A stretch of DNA of 64,000 nucleotides from contig FMTN01000014.1 of NCBI GenBank assembly GCA_900100095.1, positions 1-64,000 of the forward strand, read 5' to 3'. The notes under the pieces were generated by a model. That model searched no databases, was not told the DNA's origin, and saw nothing but the letters and a program-made list of their open reading frames with translations. Positions 52,770 through 61,460 of the stretch are shown here, piece by piece. Both the position numbers and the translations under genes were made by a program. Each line of letters begins with the position of its first letter. Position 1 is the stretch's first letter. The stretch is from Lachnospiraceae bacterium C10. GTDB taxonomy: Bacteria > Bacillota > Clostridia > Lachnospirales > Lachnospiraceae.

Positions 52770-53447
52770 ATGGAACGTTATAAGGAAGAATTTATCCATT
52801 TCATGATTGATTGTCAGGTATTAAAGTTTGGTGACTTTACGACGAAGAGCGGTAGAAAGACTCCGTTTTTTGTAAATACCGGATTCTATCGCACAGGTTC
52901 ACAGCTGCGTAAGCTTGGACAGTATTATGCACGTGCGATCAAGGATGCCTTCGGAAGCGAATTTGACATTCTTTTCGGACCGGCATACAAGGGAATTCCG
53001 CTGTCTGTTACAACATCCATTGCTTTGGAAGAGCAGTATGGAATTGATGTGGGATACTGCAGCAACCGTAAGGAGGCAAAAGATCATGGAGAGAAGGGAA
53101 TCCTTCTCGGAAGTCCGATTGCAGATGGAGACAAGGTTGTCATCATTGAGGATGTGACAACAGCAGGAACTTCCATCAAAGAGACGTTCCCGATCATTAA
53201 GGCGCAGGGTGATGCGGATGTATTAGGACTTGTTGTTTCGGTTGACCGAATGGAGAGGGGCCAGGGAGAGAAAAATGCTCTGGAAGAAATCGCACAGACC
53301 TACGGTATGAAGACCACCGCTATTGTTACGATGGAAGAAGTGGTGGAATGCTTATGGAACAAGCCGTATAAGGGTCAGGTCATTATTGATGATGAATTAA
53401 AAGCTGCGATTGATGCTTATTATGAGCAGTACGGAGCTCGTGCATAA
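52770..53447 (+). CDS. pyrE: Orotate phosphoribosyltransferase
   Basis: 225 residues from ATG 52770 (TAAGGAG before it). PRPP-binding VVIIEDVTTAGTSIKE and the FGPAYKGIPL loop. It makes OMP for PyrF. It ends with TAATG, overlapping the next gene by 1 base. Confidence 0.96.
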   Translation: MERYKEEFIHFMIDCQVLKFGDFTTKSGRKTPFFVNTGFYRTGSQLRKLGQYYARAIKDAFGSEFDILFGPAYKGIPLSVTTSIALEEQYGIDVGYCSNRKEAKDHGEKGILLGSPIADGDKVVIIEDVTTAGTSIKETFPIIKAQGDADVLGLVVSVDRMERGQGEKNALEEIAQTYGMKTTAIVTMEEVVECLWNKPYKGQVIIDDELKAAIDAYYEQYGARA

Positions 53448-53926
53448 TGGCGTCTACGTCGGGGCATGTAGGGAAAATAGCCTATCATGCCTTTAAACTG
53501 TGTCTGTTTTTGCTGTATATTGCAATTCTGTTTTACTTCCTTTTCTTTTGGGATTATTTTGGGAGAACAGATGCCAGTATGCAGATGCAGTTGCACTATA
53601 ATTTTGTCCCGTTTCGAGAGATTCTTCGTTATATCCTCCGGTGCAGACAGCTGGGAATTAAACTGGTTTTGTTCAATCTGGGAGGTAATATTGTCGGATT
53701 TATGCCTTTTGGTTTTTTCCTTCCGGCACTTTTTACCTCGAAGATCGACCACTGGTGGAAGGCCTGGTTCTGGGCTGTTGTTTTCTCGGGAGGGATTGAA
53801 GTGTTGCAGTTATTAACCCGTGTGGGCTCCTGCGATGTGGATGATGTTATATTGAATTCTACAGGTGCGCTGTTAGGCTATATCCTGTATCGCATACGAG
53901 GTTATATAAGAAGGAGCGAATCATGA
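53447..53926 (+). CDS. VanZ-family membrane protein
   Basis: 159 residues with four hydrophobic helices. NFVPFREILRYI, NLGGNIVGFMPFGFFLP and SGGIEVLQLLTRVGSCDVDDVILNSTGALLGY (in parts) match the VanZ family. Family function is unclear, with some members giving low-level teicoplanin tolerance. It is coupled to pyrE by a 1-base overlap, which is an accident of operon growth or shared expression rather than function. Confidence 0.9.
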   Translation: MASTSGHVGKIAYHAFKLCLFLLYIAILFYFLFFWDYFGRTDASMQMQLHYNFVPFREILRYILRCRQLGIKLVLFNLGGNIVGFMPFGFFLPALFTSKIDHWWKAWFWAVVFSGGIEVLQLLTRVGSCDVDDVILNSTGALLGYILYRIRGYIRRSES

Positions 53927-54246
53927 GTCAGAGAAGACGAAGAAGAAGAGAAAACCGTAAACCACTTTCTAAAAAGTCCATAGTGACAGCGGGGGTAGGT
54001 TTTCTTTCACTTGTCGCGTTTGCATTTTTAATCCAGTACAGCTACATCAATGGAGGAAAGGTATCCAAAATGCTGGCAGGCGCAGCCGTTATGACGTTGC
54101 TTGTGACCCTGCTTGCTCTATGTGAGGGAATCCGGGGCTTAAGGGATACAGAATTTTCCTTCCTCAGCAGACTGGCAGGGGTGTTATGTCCTTTTGTGGC
54201 AGAGGCAGCCTGGGTCGTTTTGTATGTGGTTGGCTACCTGGTTTAA
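53923..54246 (+). CDS. Small membrane protein, DUF6142-like
   Basis: 107 residues. A strongly basic start (SQRRRRRRENRKPLSKK), then three hydrophobic helices (about 23-42, 52-68, 80-106) with the motif CEGIRGLRD between. Resembles DUF6142 of Clostridia; function unknown. Overlaps the vanZ gene by 4 bases. Confidence 0.65.
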   Translation: MSQRRRRRRENRKPLSKKSIVTAGVGFLSLVAFAFLIQYSYINGGKVSKMLAGAAVMTLLVTLLALCEGIRGLRDTEFSFLSRLAGVLCPFVAEAAWVVLYVVGYLV

Positions 54247-54285
54247 TGGAATATATATTCCGTGATATATATAAGGAGATCGTTC

Positions 54286-56367
54286 ATGAATCAAACAATC
54301 GATACAGCTATTCTGGAAAGATTTCAGCTGGCGTCCGAGAGAATCGTGGAGATTCCGGAAGAGAAGATGCTTCCGGAGGGACTCTTTTCCTACTTCAAGG
54401 AAGTGTCCGACTATCTTGGTGGCGTTTCCTACTATGGAAAAGTAAAAATGGAGCGAAAGCTTACACTGGATGAGAAGAAGAAATGCCAGAAGATGCTCTT
54501 TTATCATCAGGAGGAAGAGCATTATGAGGAAAGCTTTTTAAATCCTGCCTACAGTGTGAAAGTGCTGGGAGAGACCTTGGGAGCACCGTTGTCTGCCATG
54601 TATATGGATATGACAGCATCCTATACCTGGGCGGCATGGGGAAGACTGGATCTTGTGACCCTTATGATGGAGCAACTCCTTCTGATGTACAGCATGGCAA
54701 CCCAGAATATGACGGGAGACCGTTTTGATGAAGAGGGTGCGGCCTGTGATCTGGATGAGGTGATCCGTTCCTTTTATCGTGACTATACGGATGTATTTGT
54801 CCGGGAAGATGTGGAAAGTCTTGTGGACTGGGAGAAGGATTATCTCTATAAGATCGTAATGGAGTCGGATCTTACAAAGGAGGACTACCTCTACGATTAC
54901 GGCATGTGGATCGGAGAGAATGAGCTGGGCTTAAGAGAGTATCTGTTGTCCCGTTCCGAAGAGGAGCTGTCCTCTATGGCGGACACCTATACCGAAGGCT
55001 ATCGGATCGGATTTGAGGTTACCGGTAAGGATATTACCAAGAAGAAATCCGTCAGTGTTGAATTCCATGTTGGAATGGAGCCGGTGATTCGCCTTGCTGT
55101 GCAGAATTTTGAAAAGATGGGACTGCATGCAACCATGAAGCCACAGGCCCTTCTTTCTATGCAGGGAAGAGGAGCAAGCAGCCGTGGTGTCTATGTAACC
55201 ACCGCGAACCGCCAGGCGCTTTACGATCATCGTGCGGACAAGAACGTATACTATGACAATGCCTATGTGAAGCGTCGTCTCGAAGTCTTAAAGGATGCTT
55301 ATGAGAAGAACAAGGAAAAGGCGGCTCTGTACGGCGGACCGGCTGTGACCGAAGTCTTCGGTGAGGCGGATTTTGAACCGGTGAATAAAAAGGAAGCGGT
55401 CAAGAGCAGCGCAAAGCAGGATGAGCTTGCTGTTTTAGATCGCAGGGATTCGGCGGAGATTGTGAACCAGTACATTCACCAGGAGGAGAGAAGCTTTACC
55501 ATCATCGCTTATCCGCTTCCGTCCATCGGAGAGAAGTTTACCGAGATTTTCACTGAGACCGTGAAGCTGAACACCCTCGATTATAAGAAGTATCAGCAGA
55601 TGCAGCAGAAGATCATCGATGTACTCGATCAGGGTGAGTGGGCGCATGTTGTAGGATTAGGCGATAACAAAACCGATATCACCGTAGCACTTCATCCGCT
55701 TACAGATCCGAAGAAGCAGACCCGGTTTGAAAACTGTGTTGCGGATGTGAATATTCCGGTAGGTGAAGTGTTTACCTCTCCGGTTCTTGAGGGAACCAAC
55801 GGAGTATTACATGTTTCTAAGGTTTTCCTTGGAAATTTTGCATACAAGGATCTGACCTTCACCTTTAAGGACGGATGTGTGGTGGATTATAACTGCGGAA
55901 ATTTTGCATCCGAAGAGGAGAATAAGAAGCTGATTTTTGACAATATTCTCTATAAGCATAAAATGCTTCCTCTCGGGGAATTTGCCATCGGAACCAATAC
56001 AACAGCCTACAAGATGGGCATCGAGTATCAGGTGCAGGCAAAACTGCCGATTTTGATTGCAGAGAAGACCGGACCGCATTTTGCAGTAGGTGACACCTGC
56101 TATTCTTATTGTGAGGATACAGCCGTATATAATCCGGACGGCAAGGAGATTATTGCAAGGGACAACACCTTCTCCCTTAATCGTAAGACGGATCCGTCCA
56201 AGGCATATTTTAACTGTCATACCGATATTACCATTCCTTATAATGAACTGGGTCTGATTGAGGTTATAACAAAGGATGGAGAGCATCATAAGATTATCGA
56301 GAACGGAAGATTCGTTGTTCCGGGAACCGAGGAGCTGAATCAGCCGCTGGAGGAACTGGAACAGTAA
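54286..56367 (+). CDS. M29-like aminopeptidase with long N-terminal extension
   Basis: 693 residues from ATG 54286 (AAGGAGATC before it). The C-terminal half (about 400-680) shows the M29/AmpS pattern: NIPVGEVFTSPVLEGTNGVLHV, LPLGEFAIGTNT and EKTGPHFAVGDTCYSYCED, supplying the Glu/Glu/His metal ligands. The first 390 residues are not part of ordinary M29 enzymes (about 400 in all) and I do not recognise them. Probably a cytoplasmic metallo-aminopeptidase. It closes the pyr/vanZ gene series. Confidence 0.72.
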   Translation: MNQTIDTAILERFQLASERIVEIPEEKMLPEGLFSYFKEVSDYLGGVSYYGKVKMERKLTLDEKKKCQKMLFYHQEEEHYEESFLNPAYSVKVLGETLGAPLSAMYMDMTASYTWAAWGRLDLVTLMMEQLLLMYSMATQNMTGDRFDEEGAACDLDEVIRSFYRDYTDVFVREDVESLVDWEKDYLYKIVMESDLTKEDYLYDYGMWIGENELGLREYLLSRSEEELSSMADTYTEGYRIGFEVTGKDITKKKSVSVEFHVGMEPVIRLAVQNFEKMGLHATMKPQALLSMQGRGASSRGVYVTTANRQALYDHRADKNVYYDNAYVKRRLEVLKDAYEKNKEKAALYGGPAVTEVFGEADFEPVNKKEAVKSSAKQDELAVLDRRDSAEIVNQYIHQEERSFTIIAYPLPSIGEKFTEIFTETVKLNTLDYKKYQQMQQKIIDVLDQGEWAHVVGLGDNKTDITVALHPLTDPKKQTRFENCVADVNIPVGEVFTSPVLEGTNGVLHVSKVFLGNFAYKDLTFTFKDGCVVDYNCGNFASEEENKKLIFDNILYKHKMLPLGEFAIGTNTTAYKMGIEYQVQAKLPILIAEKTGPHFAVGDTCYSYCEDTAVYNPDGKEIIARDNTFSLNRKTDPSKAYFNCHTDITIPYNELGLIEVITKDGEHHKIIENGRFVVPGTEELNQPLEELEQ

Positions 56368-56382
56368 TATTTAGAAGGCGCG

Positions 56383-56404
56383 CAAGACTCGCGAACGAGT
56401 CTTG
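56383..56404 (+). other. Perfect hairpin without T run
   Basis: CAAGACTCG-CGAA-CGAGTCTTG, a 9-bp stem with a 4-base loop just after the peptidase stop codon. No T tract follows, so it is not an intrinsic terminator; it may stabilise the mRNA end. It contains one copy of the AGTCTTGAC motif. Confidence 0.6.
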
Positions 56405-56430
56405 ACAAGGCCGGCCGGGTAACTTAAATA

Positions 56431-56459
56431 TTTACTTGGCTGATGCCTCATGTTATAAT
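56431..56459 (+). promoter_or_regulatory. Promoter of purE
   Basis: TTTACT (56431-56436), 17 bp, TATAAT (56454-56459) preceded by TGT (extended -10). No purine riboswitch is visible in the short leader. Confidence 0.7.
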
Positions 56460-56513
56460 GACAAAGCTTGCGAAAAGAGCAGGCGTGGAATGGAAAGAGA
56501 AGAGGAGAGTGCA

Positions 56514-57026
56514 ATGGCAAGCGTTGGTATCGTAATGGGTAGTGATTCGGATTTACCGATCATGGCAAAGGCAGCAGAGGTTTTAGACGAGCTGGGAATC
56601 TCTTATGAGATGAATGTAATCAGTGCACACAGAGAGCCGCAGGAATTCTTTGAGTATGCAAATGCTGCAGAGGAGAAGGGCTATAAGGTTATTATTGCAG
56701 GTGCAGGCAAGGCTGCACATTTACCTGGTATGTGTGCTGCTATTTTCCCAATGCCTGTTATTGGCATTCCTATGAAGACCTCCGATTTAGGCGGAGTGGA
56801 TTCTTTATATTCTATTGTACAGATGCCTACCGGCATCCCTGTTGCTACTGTTGCAATCAATGGTGGGGCAAATGCAGGTATTTTAGCTGCAAAGATTTTA
56901 GCTACTTCTGATGCTGCATTATTGGAGCGTCTTAAGGGGTATAGTGCAAATCTAAAGCAGCAGGTAATTGAAAAGGATGCGCGTCTTCAGGAGCTTGGTT
57001 ACAAGGAGTACCTGAAGCAGCAATAA
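56514..57026 (+). CDS. purE: N5-carboxyaminoimidazole ribonucleotide mutase
   Basis: 170 residues from ATG 56514 (AGAGGAGAG before it). GSDSDLPIM, ISAHREPQEF and the class I PurE pattern AGAGKAAHLPGM. Rearranges N5-CAIR to CAIR in purine synthesis. It is separated from purM by a terminator. Confidence 0.95.
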   Translation: MASVGIVMGSDSDLPIMAKAAEVLDELGISYEMNVISAHREPQEFFEYANAAEEKGYKVIIAGAGKAAHLPGMCAAIFPMPVIGIPMKTSDLGGVDSLYSIVQMPTGIPVATVAINGGANAGILAAKILATSDAALLERLKGYSANLKQQVIEKDARLQELGYKEYLKQQ

Positions 57027-57030
57027 GGAT

Positions 57031-57062
57031 AAGAAGCGACTTCAGGTGAAGCCGCTTCTTTT
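57031..57062 (+). terminator. Terminator of purE
   Basis: AAGAAGCGACTTCA-GG-TGAAGCCGCTTCTT followed by TTGTTT. Confidence 0.85.
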
Positions 57063-57148
57063 GTTTCATTTCATTTAAAATCAGTCAGTACCTCCGGGAT
57101 TTTCCCGGTTTGGAACATATAGTAAGTAAGAAAAGAAAGAGGTAAAAC

Positions 57149-58183
57149 ATGGATTACAAGAATTCCGGCGTTGACATCGAGGCAGGCTATAAGTCAGTGG
57201 AGCTGATGAAAGAGTATGTTAAGAAGACCATGCGTCCAGAGGTATTAGGAGGTCTTGGTGGCTTTTCCGGTGCTTTCTCTTGCAAAGAGATCAAGAATAT
57301 GGAGGATCCTGTTCTTTTATCCGGAACAGATGGATGCGGTACCAAGGTAAAGCTGGCCTTCCTTATGGATTCTCATGACACCATTGGAATCGATGCTGTT
57401 GCAATGTGCGTCAATGACGTAGCCTGCGCAGGAGGAGAGCCTCTCTTTTTCTTAGACTATATTGCATGCGGTAAGAACTATCCGGAGAAGATTGCAACCA
57501 TTGTTAAGGGCGTGGCAGAAGGATGTTGCCAGGCGGATTGTGCACTGATTGGTGGAGAGACAGCAGAGCATCCGGGACTGATGCCGGAGGATGAATATGA
57601 TCTGGCAGGATTCTCTGTTGGAGTCTGTGACCGTAAAGACATTATCACAGGAGAAGAGATTAAAGAGGGCGATGTTCTGATCGGACTTGCATCCACAGGC
57701 GTACATTCCAACGGATTTTCTCTTGTCCGCAAGGTGTTCGAAAAGGAGATGACAAAGGAAGGTCTTCTTGAGACATACGATGAGCTTGGCGGAAAGTCTC
57801 TGGGTGAGACGCTTCTTGCACCGACCCGTATTTATGTGAAAGCTATGAAGTCCATTAAAAATGCAGGAGTCCGTGTTCACGGCTGCAGCCATATTACAGG
57901 TGGCGGTTTCTATGAGAACGTTCCACGTATGCTGCATGAGGATGTCCGTGCCGTAATCGAAAAGGATTCCTACCCGATTCCTCCGATTTTCACTATGATG
58001 CAGAAAAAGGGAGAGATCACAGAGGAAATGATGTATAACACCTTTAATATGGGTCTTGGCATGGTGTTAGCCGTTGCCTCCGAAGATGCAGATGCAGTGA
58101 TTGCAGCAGCAGAAGCAGCCGGAGACAAGGCTTACAAGGTTGGATGCATTGTAAAGGGTGAAAAGGGAGTAGAGTTACGATGA
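57149..58183 (+). CDS. purM: Phosphoribosylformylglycinamidine cyclo-ligase
   Basis: 344 residues. GGFSGAFSCKE, LSGTDGCGTKVKLAF, GGETAEHPG and ITGGGFYENVPRML. Makes AIR from FGAM with ATP. Overlaps purN by 4 bases (ATGA). Confidence 0.96.
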   Translation: MDYKNSGVDIEAGYKSVELMKEYVKKTMRPEVLGGLGGFSGAFSCKEIKNMEDPVLLSGTDGCGTKVKLAFLMDSHDTIGIDAVAMCVNDVACAGGEPLFFLDYIACGKNYPEKIATIVKGVAEGCCQADCALIGGETAEHPGLMPEDEYDLAGFSVGVCDRKDIITGEEIKEGDVLIGLASTGVHSNGFSLVRKVFEKEMTKEGLLETYDELGGKSLGETLLAPTRIYVKAMKSIKNAGVRVHGCSHITGGGFYENVPRMLHEDVRAVIEKDSYPIPPIFTMMQKKGEITEEMMYNTFNMGLGMVLAVASEDADAVIAAAEAAGDKAYKVGCIVKGEKGVELR

Positions 58184-58893
58184 AGGCAGCAGTACTTGTA
58201 TCCGGCGGAGGAACCAATCTGCAGGCCATCATGGATGCAGTGGAACGAGGCAGAGACCACGGGGTAAAAGGCATATCCGCTCTTTTGGATGAGAACGGGG
58301 CGAAGGGAAGTGTGGCAGAGCTGGCAGGAAATGCCGGGGATGTGGCAATCAATGACGTGGAAATTTCCCTTGTCATTAGCAATAATCCAGGAGCGTACGC
58401 CCTTGAGAGAGCGAAGAAGGCGGGAATTGAAGCCGTGTGCATCTCTCCGAAGGATTATGAGAACAGAGATGCATTTAATCAGGCATTGTGCAATCGCCTG
58501 GTGGAAGCGGATGTGGACCTTGTGGTATTGGCCGGTTTTCTGGTTGTAATTCCGCCGCAGATGGTAGAGCAGTTTCCGCACCGTATCATAAATATTCATC
58601 CGTCTCTGATCCCGTCCTTCTGCGGAAAGGGCTATTACGGATTAAAAGTGCACGAAGGTGTACTTTCCCGGGGAGCCAAGGTGACAGGTGCGACGGTTCA
58701 CTTTGTGGATGAGGGCACGGATACAGGCCCGATCATTCTGCAAAAGGCGGTTTATGTCGCACAGGATGATACAGCAGAAACCCTTCAGCGGCGCGTGATG
58801 GAAGAGGCCGAATGGAAGCTGTTACCGGCAGCCATCGATCTGATTGCACATAATAAAGTAACGGTGGAGGATCGTATCGTTACCATCTCTTAA
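58180..58893 (+). CDS. purN: Glycinamide ribonucleotide transformylase with an insertion
   Basis: 237 residues against about 200 in most homologues. The start VLVSGGGTNLQAI and the catalytic set Asn/His/Asp in INIHPSLIPSF and HFVDEGTDTGPII are intact. The extra length is an insertion at about residues 26-59 (GISALLDENGAKGSVAELAG), placed before EISLVISNNPGAYAL. Uses 10-formyl-THF to formylate GAR. Confidence 0.93.
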   Translation: MKAAVLVSGGGTNLQAIMDAVERGRDHGVKGISALLDENGAKGSVAELAGNAGDVAINDVEISLVISNNPGAYALERAKKAGIEAVCISPKDYENRDAFNQALCNRLVEADVDLVVLAGFLVVIPPQMVEQFPHRIINIHPSLIPSFCGKGYYGLKVHEGVLSRGAKVTGATVHFVDEGTDTGPIILQKAVYVAQDDTAETLQRRVMEEAEWKLLPAAIDLIAHNKVTVEDRIVTIS

Positions 58894-58917
58894 AAGAGAT
58901 TATAGGAGGAGAAAAAG

Positions 58918-60195
58918 ATGAACGTATTGATTATTGGTAGTGGCGGAAGAGAACATGCAATCGCAACTGCTGTAAAGAAGAGCCAGAGAGCGGATAAGAT
59001 TTACTGTGCGCCGGGAAATGCAGGAATTGCACAGATTGCAGAGTGCGTTCCAATCGGAGCGATGGAGTTTGAGAAGCTGGTGGATTTTGCGAAGGAGAAG
59101 GCCATCGATTTCACCATCGTAGGAATGGATGATCCGCTGGTAGGCGGTGTTGTAGATGTATTCGAAGAGGCCGGCCTTAAGGTGTTCGGACCGCGTAAGA
59201 ATGCGGCGATCCTGGAGGGAAGCAAGGCTTTTTCCAAGGATCTGATGAAAAAGTATGATATTCCGACAGCAGAGTATGCAACCTTTGATCGCGCAGAAGA
59301 TGCACTGGAATATTTAAAGACAGCAAAGATTCCAATCGTGTTGAAGGCAGACGGACTTGCACTCGGTAAGGGTGTATTGATCTGCCAGACAAGAGAAGAG
59401 GCCTTCGAGGGTGTTCGTACACTGATGGAGGATAAGAAGTTCGGAGATGCCGGCAATACGATCGTAATTGAAGAATTTATGACAGGCAGAGAGATTTCCG
59501 TACTATCCTATACCGATGGCAATACCATTCAGATCATGAGTTCTGCGATGGATCATAAGAGAGCCAAAGACGGAGATGAGGGTCTGAATACCGGAGGAAT
59601 GGGTAATATTTCACCGGCTCCGTTCTATACCAAAGAGGTGGATGCTTTCTGTAAGGAACATATCTACCAGAAGACCGTGGATGCCATGAAGGCAGAGGGA
59701 CGTCCGTTCGTTGGTGTTATTTTCTTCGGACTGATGCTGACCGAGGAAGGCCCTAAGGTCTTAGAATATAACGCGCGCTTCGGTGATCCGGAGGCACAGG
59801 TTGTTCTTCCTCGTATGAAAAATGATATTCTCGATGTGATGGAACACTGTGTGGATGGAACACTGGATCAGATTCAAGTGGAGTTTGAAGACAATGCAGC
59901 AGTATGTGTTGTTCTGGCTTCTGACGGATATCCGGTGGCGTACGAGAAGGGATTTGCCATTGAGGGATTGGATGATGAGAGATTCGATCAGAAGAATTTC
60001 TATTGCTTCCATGCTGGAACAAAATTTGATGAGGATGGAAAGATCGTTACCAATGGAGGCCGCGTGCTGGGAATCACTGCAGTGGCAGAGGATTTAAGAA
60101 CAGCACGTTCCAAGGCTTATGAAGCCTGTGAATGGGTTACCTTCGACAATAAGTACATGAGACATGATATCGGTCATATGATTGATGAAGTGTAG
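58918..60195 (+). CDS. purD: Phosphoribosylamine-glycine ligase
   Basis: 425 residues. ATP-grasp enzyme: IGSGGREHAIA start, VLKADGLALGKGV, GLNTGGMGNISPAP and EYNARFGDPEAQ. It makes GAR, the substrate of PurN. Last of the purMND run. Ribosome site AGGAGG. Confidence 0.96.
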   Translation: MNVLIIGSGGREHAIATAVKKSQRADKIYCAPGNAGIAQIAECVPIGAMEFEKLVDFAKEKAIDFTIVGMDDPLVGGVVDVFEEAGLKVFGPRKNAAILEGSKAFSKDLMKKYDIPTAEYATFDRAEDALEYLKTAKIPIVLKADGLALGKGVLICQTREEAFEGVRTLMEDKKFGDAGNTIVIEEFMTGREISVLSYTDGNTIQIMSSAMDHKRAKDGDEGLNTGGMGNISPAPFYTKEVDAFCKEHIYQKTVDAMKAEGRPFVGVIFFGLMLTEEGPKVLEYNARFGDPEAQVVLPRMKNDILDVMEHCVDGTLDQIQVEFEDNAAVCVVLASDGYPVAYEKGFAIEGLDDERFDQKNFYCFHAGTKFDEDGKIVTNGGRVLGITAVAEDLRTARSKAYEACEWVTFDNKYMRHDIGHMIDEV

Positions 60196-60218
60196 GCTTT
60201 AACTCAGTCTTGACACGG

Positions 60219-60266
60219 GGCCATGACTTTAGATGAGGAATCATCCAAAGTCATGGCCTCTTTTTT
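60219..60266 (+). terminator. Terminator of purMND
   Basis: GGCCATGACTTT (60219-60230) with AAAGTCATGGCC (60247-60258) and a T run; a 12-bp perfect stem. Confidence 0.9.
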
Positions 60267-60338
60267 GTGCTTTTTGTGCTTTCATCTCAGATATTTTAAT
60301 TTTGACTAAAGAACGGTGGATATAACCAATTTTTTATG

Positions 60339-60366
60339 TTGAAATTCACGGAATACTGTGTATAAT
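60339..60366 (+). promoter_or_regulatory. Promoter of the arabinan cluster
   Basis: TTGAAA (60339-60344), 16 bp, TATAAT (60361-60366), 75 bases before the first GH43 gene. No clear operator was recognised near it. Confidence 0.65.
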
Positions 60367-60440
60367 TATAGTAAAAGCTAAAGTATTTCATAATAAATTA
60401 AAATATCAAGAAAGTCATCAGAGATGAGAGGTCAAAAGAA

Positions 60441-61382
60441 GTGGATCAGAAATTAATGTTTAATGAGCCTTGGATCCTGCAGAGAGCGGATCCTTATGTA
60501 TTTCAGAAGGATGGGGTATATTATTTCACCGCCTCCGTTCCGGAATATGATCGCATCATATTAAGAAAGAGCGCTACACTGGCAGGGCTTAAGGATGCAG
60601 AGGAGAAAGTGTTATGGGAGCGGCATGAAAGCGGACCGATGAGCAAGCATATCTGGGCGCCGGAGCTGCACTATATTTTCGGTGGCTGGTATATCTATTT
60701 TGCCGGCGGAGAAATGGAGGATGAGTGGGCAATCCGTCCTTATGTCCTAAAGTGCATGGGGGATGACCCGATGGAGGACCCTTGGGTCGAGGCCGGTCCC
60801 CTGCAGTGTGCCGATGAGGATGAATTCAGCTTCCGGGCCTTTTCTCTGGATGTGACCATACTCGAAGATATGGGGAAACTGTACTGTGTCTGGGCAGAGA
60901 AGGTCGGTGTGGGCAAGCAGATCTCCAATCTGTATATTGCGCAGATGGAGTCCCCTGTGAAGTTAAAAACCGTTCAGGTTCTTTTGACCACCCCGGATTA
61001 TGACTGGGAACGCGTGGGCTTTTGGGTTAATGAAGGCCCCGGGGTTTTAAAACACGGGGATGATATCTATCTGACCTATTCTGCATCCGAGACAGGAACT
61101 GCCTACTGCGTAGGAATGTTAAGTGCGAAAAGCGGCAGTGATCTTTTGGATCCGCTGTCATGGAAGAAGCAGAGACATCCGGTGCTGGCAACCAACGAAG
61201 CTCTGGGAATCTACGGGCCGGGGCATAACTCTTTTGTAAAAAATGAAAAGGGAGAGGATATCATGGTCTGCCATGCAAGAACCGAGGCGAAGATCGAGGG
61301 AAATCCACTGTACAATCCGAACCGTCATGCCTTTCTTCTACCGGTTCGATGGGAAGACGACCGTCCGGTATTCTCGTTTTAA
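60441..61382 (+). CDS. GH43-family glycosidase, intracellular (arabinofuranosidase-like)
   Basis: 313 residues from GTG 60441 (GAGAGG upstream). No signal peptide. Five-blade-propeller GH43 pattern: RADPYVF with the catalytic Asp near residue 17, HIWAPELHY, FSLDVTI and the general acid in WVNEGPGVL. Substrate is probably an alpha-L-arabinofuranoside released from arabinan or arabinoxylan, judged by the two neighbours. Confidence 0.85.
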   Translation: MDQKLMFNEPWILQRADPYVFQKDGVYYFTASVPEYDRIILRKSATLAGLKDAEEKVLWERHESGPMSKHIWAPELHYIFGGWYIYFAGGEMEDEWAIRPYVLKCMGDDPMEDPWVEAGPLQCADEDEFSFRAFSLDVTILEDMGKLYCVWAEKVGVGKQISNLYIAQMESPVKLKTVQVLLTTPDYDWERVGFWVNEGPGVLKHGDDIYLTYSASETGTAYCVGMLSAKSGSDLLDPLSWKKQRHPVLATNEALGIYGPGHNSFVKNEKGEDIMVCHARTEAKIEGNPLYNPNRHAFLLPVRWEDDRPVFSF

Positions 61383-61410
61383 CTCAGTCGGGGTACAAGC
61401 TCCGCTTGAC
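61383..61410 (+). repeat. Short intergenic hairpin element, copy 2
   Basis: CTCAGTCGGGGTACAAGCTCCGCTTGAC follows the GH43 stop codon; compare 30072-30100. CGGGG and CTCCG form a small stem. Confidence 0.5.
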
Positions 61411-61460
61411 TTCAAAGGGGTATTTGGAATGGGGACAGTATGTAACGAAAGGGGTATTCA

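Noticed and set aside
56383-56404. Terminator for the peptidase gene
   Set aside because: The stem is perfect but no T tract follows.
56368-56513. Purine riboswitch or PurR operator before purE
   Set aside because: The leader between -10 and start is about 50 bases and shows neither the three-way-junction core nor a clear PurBox pair.
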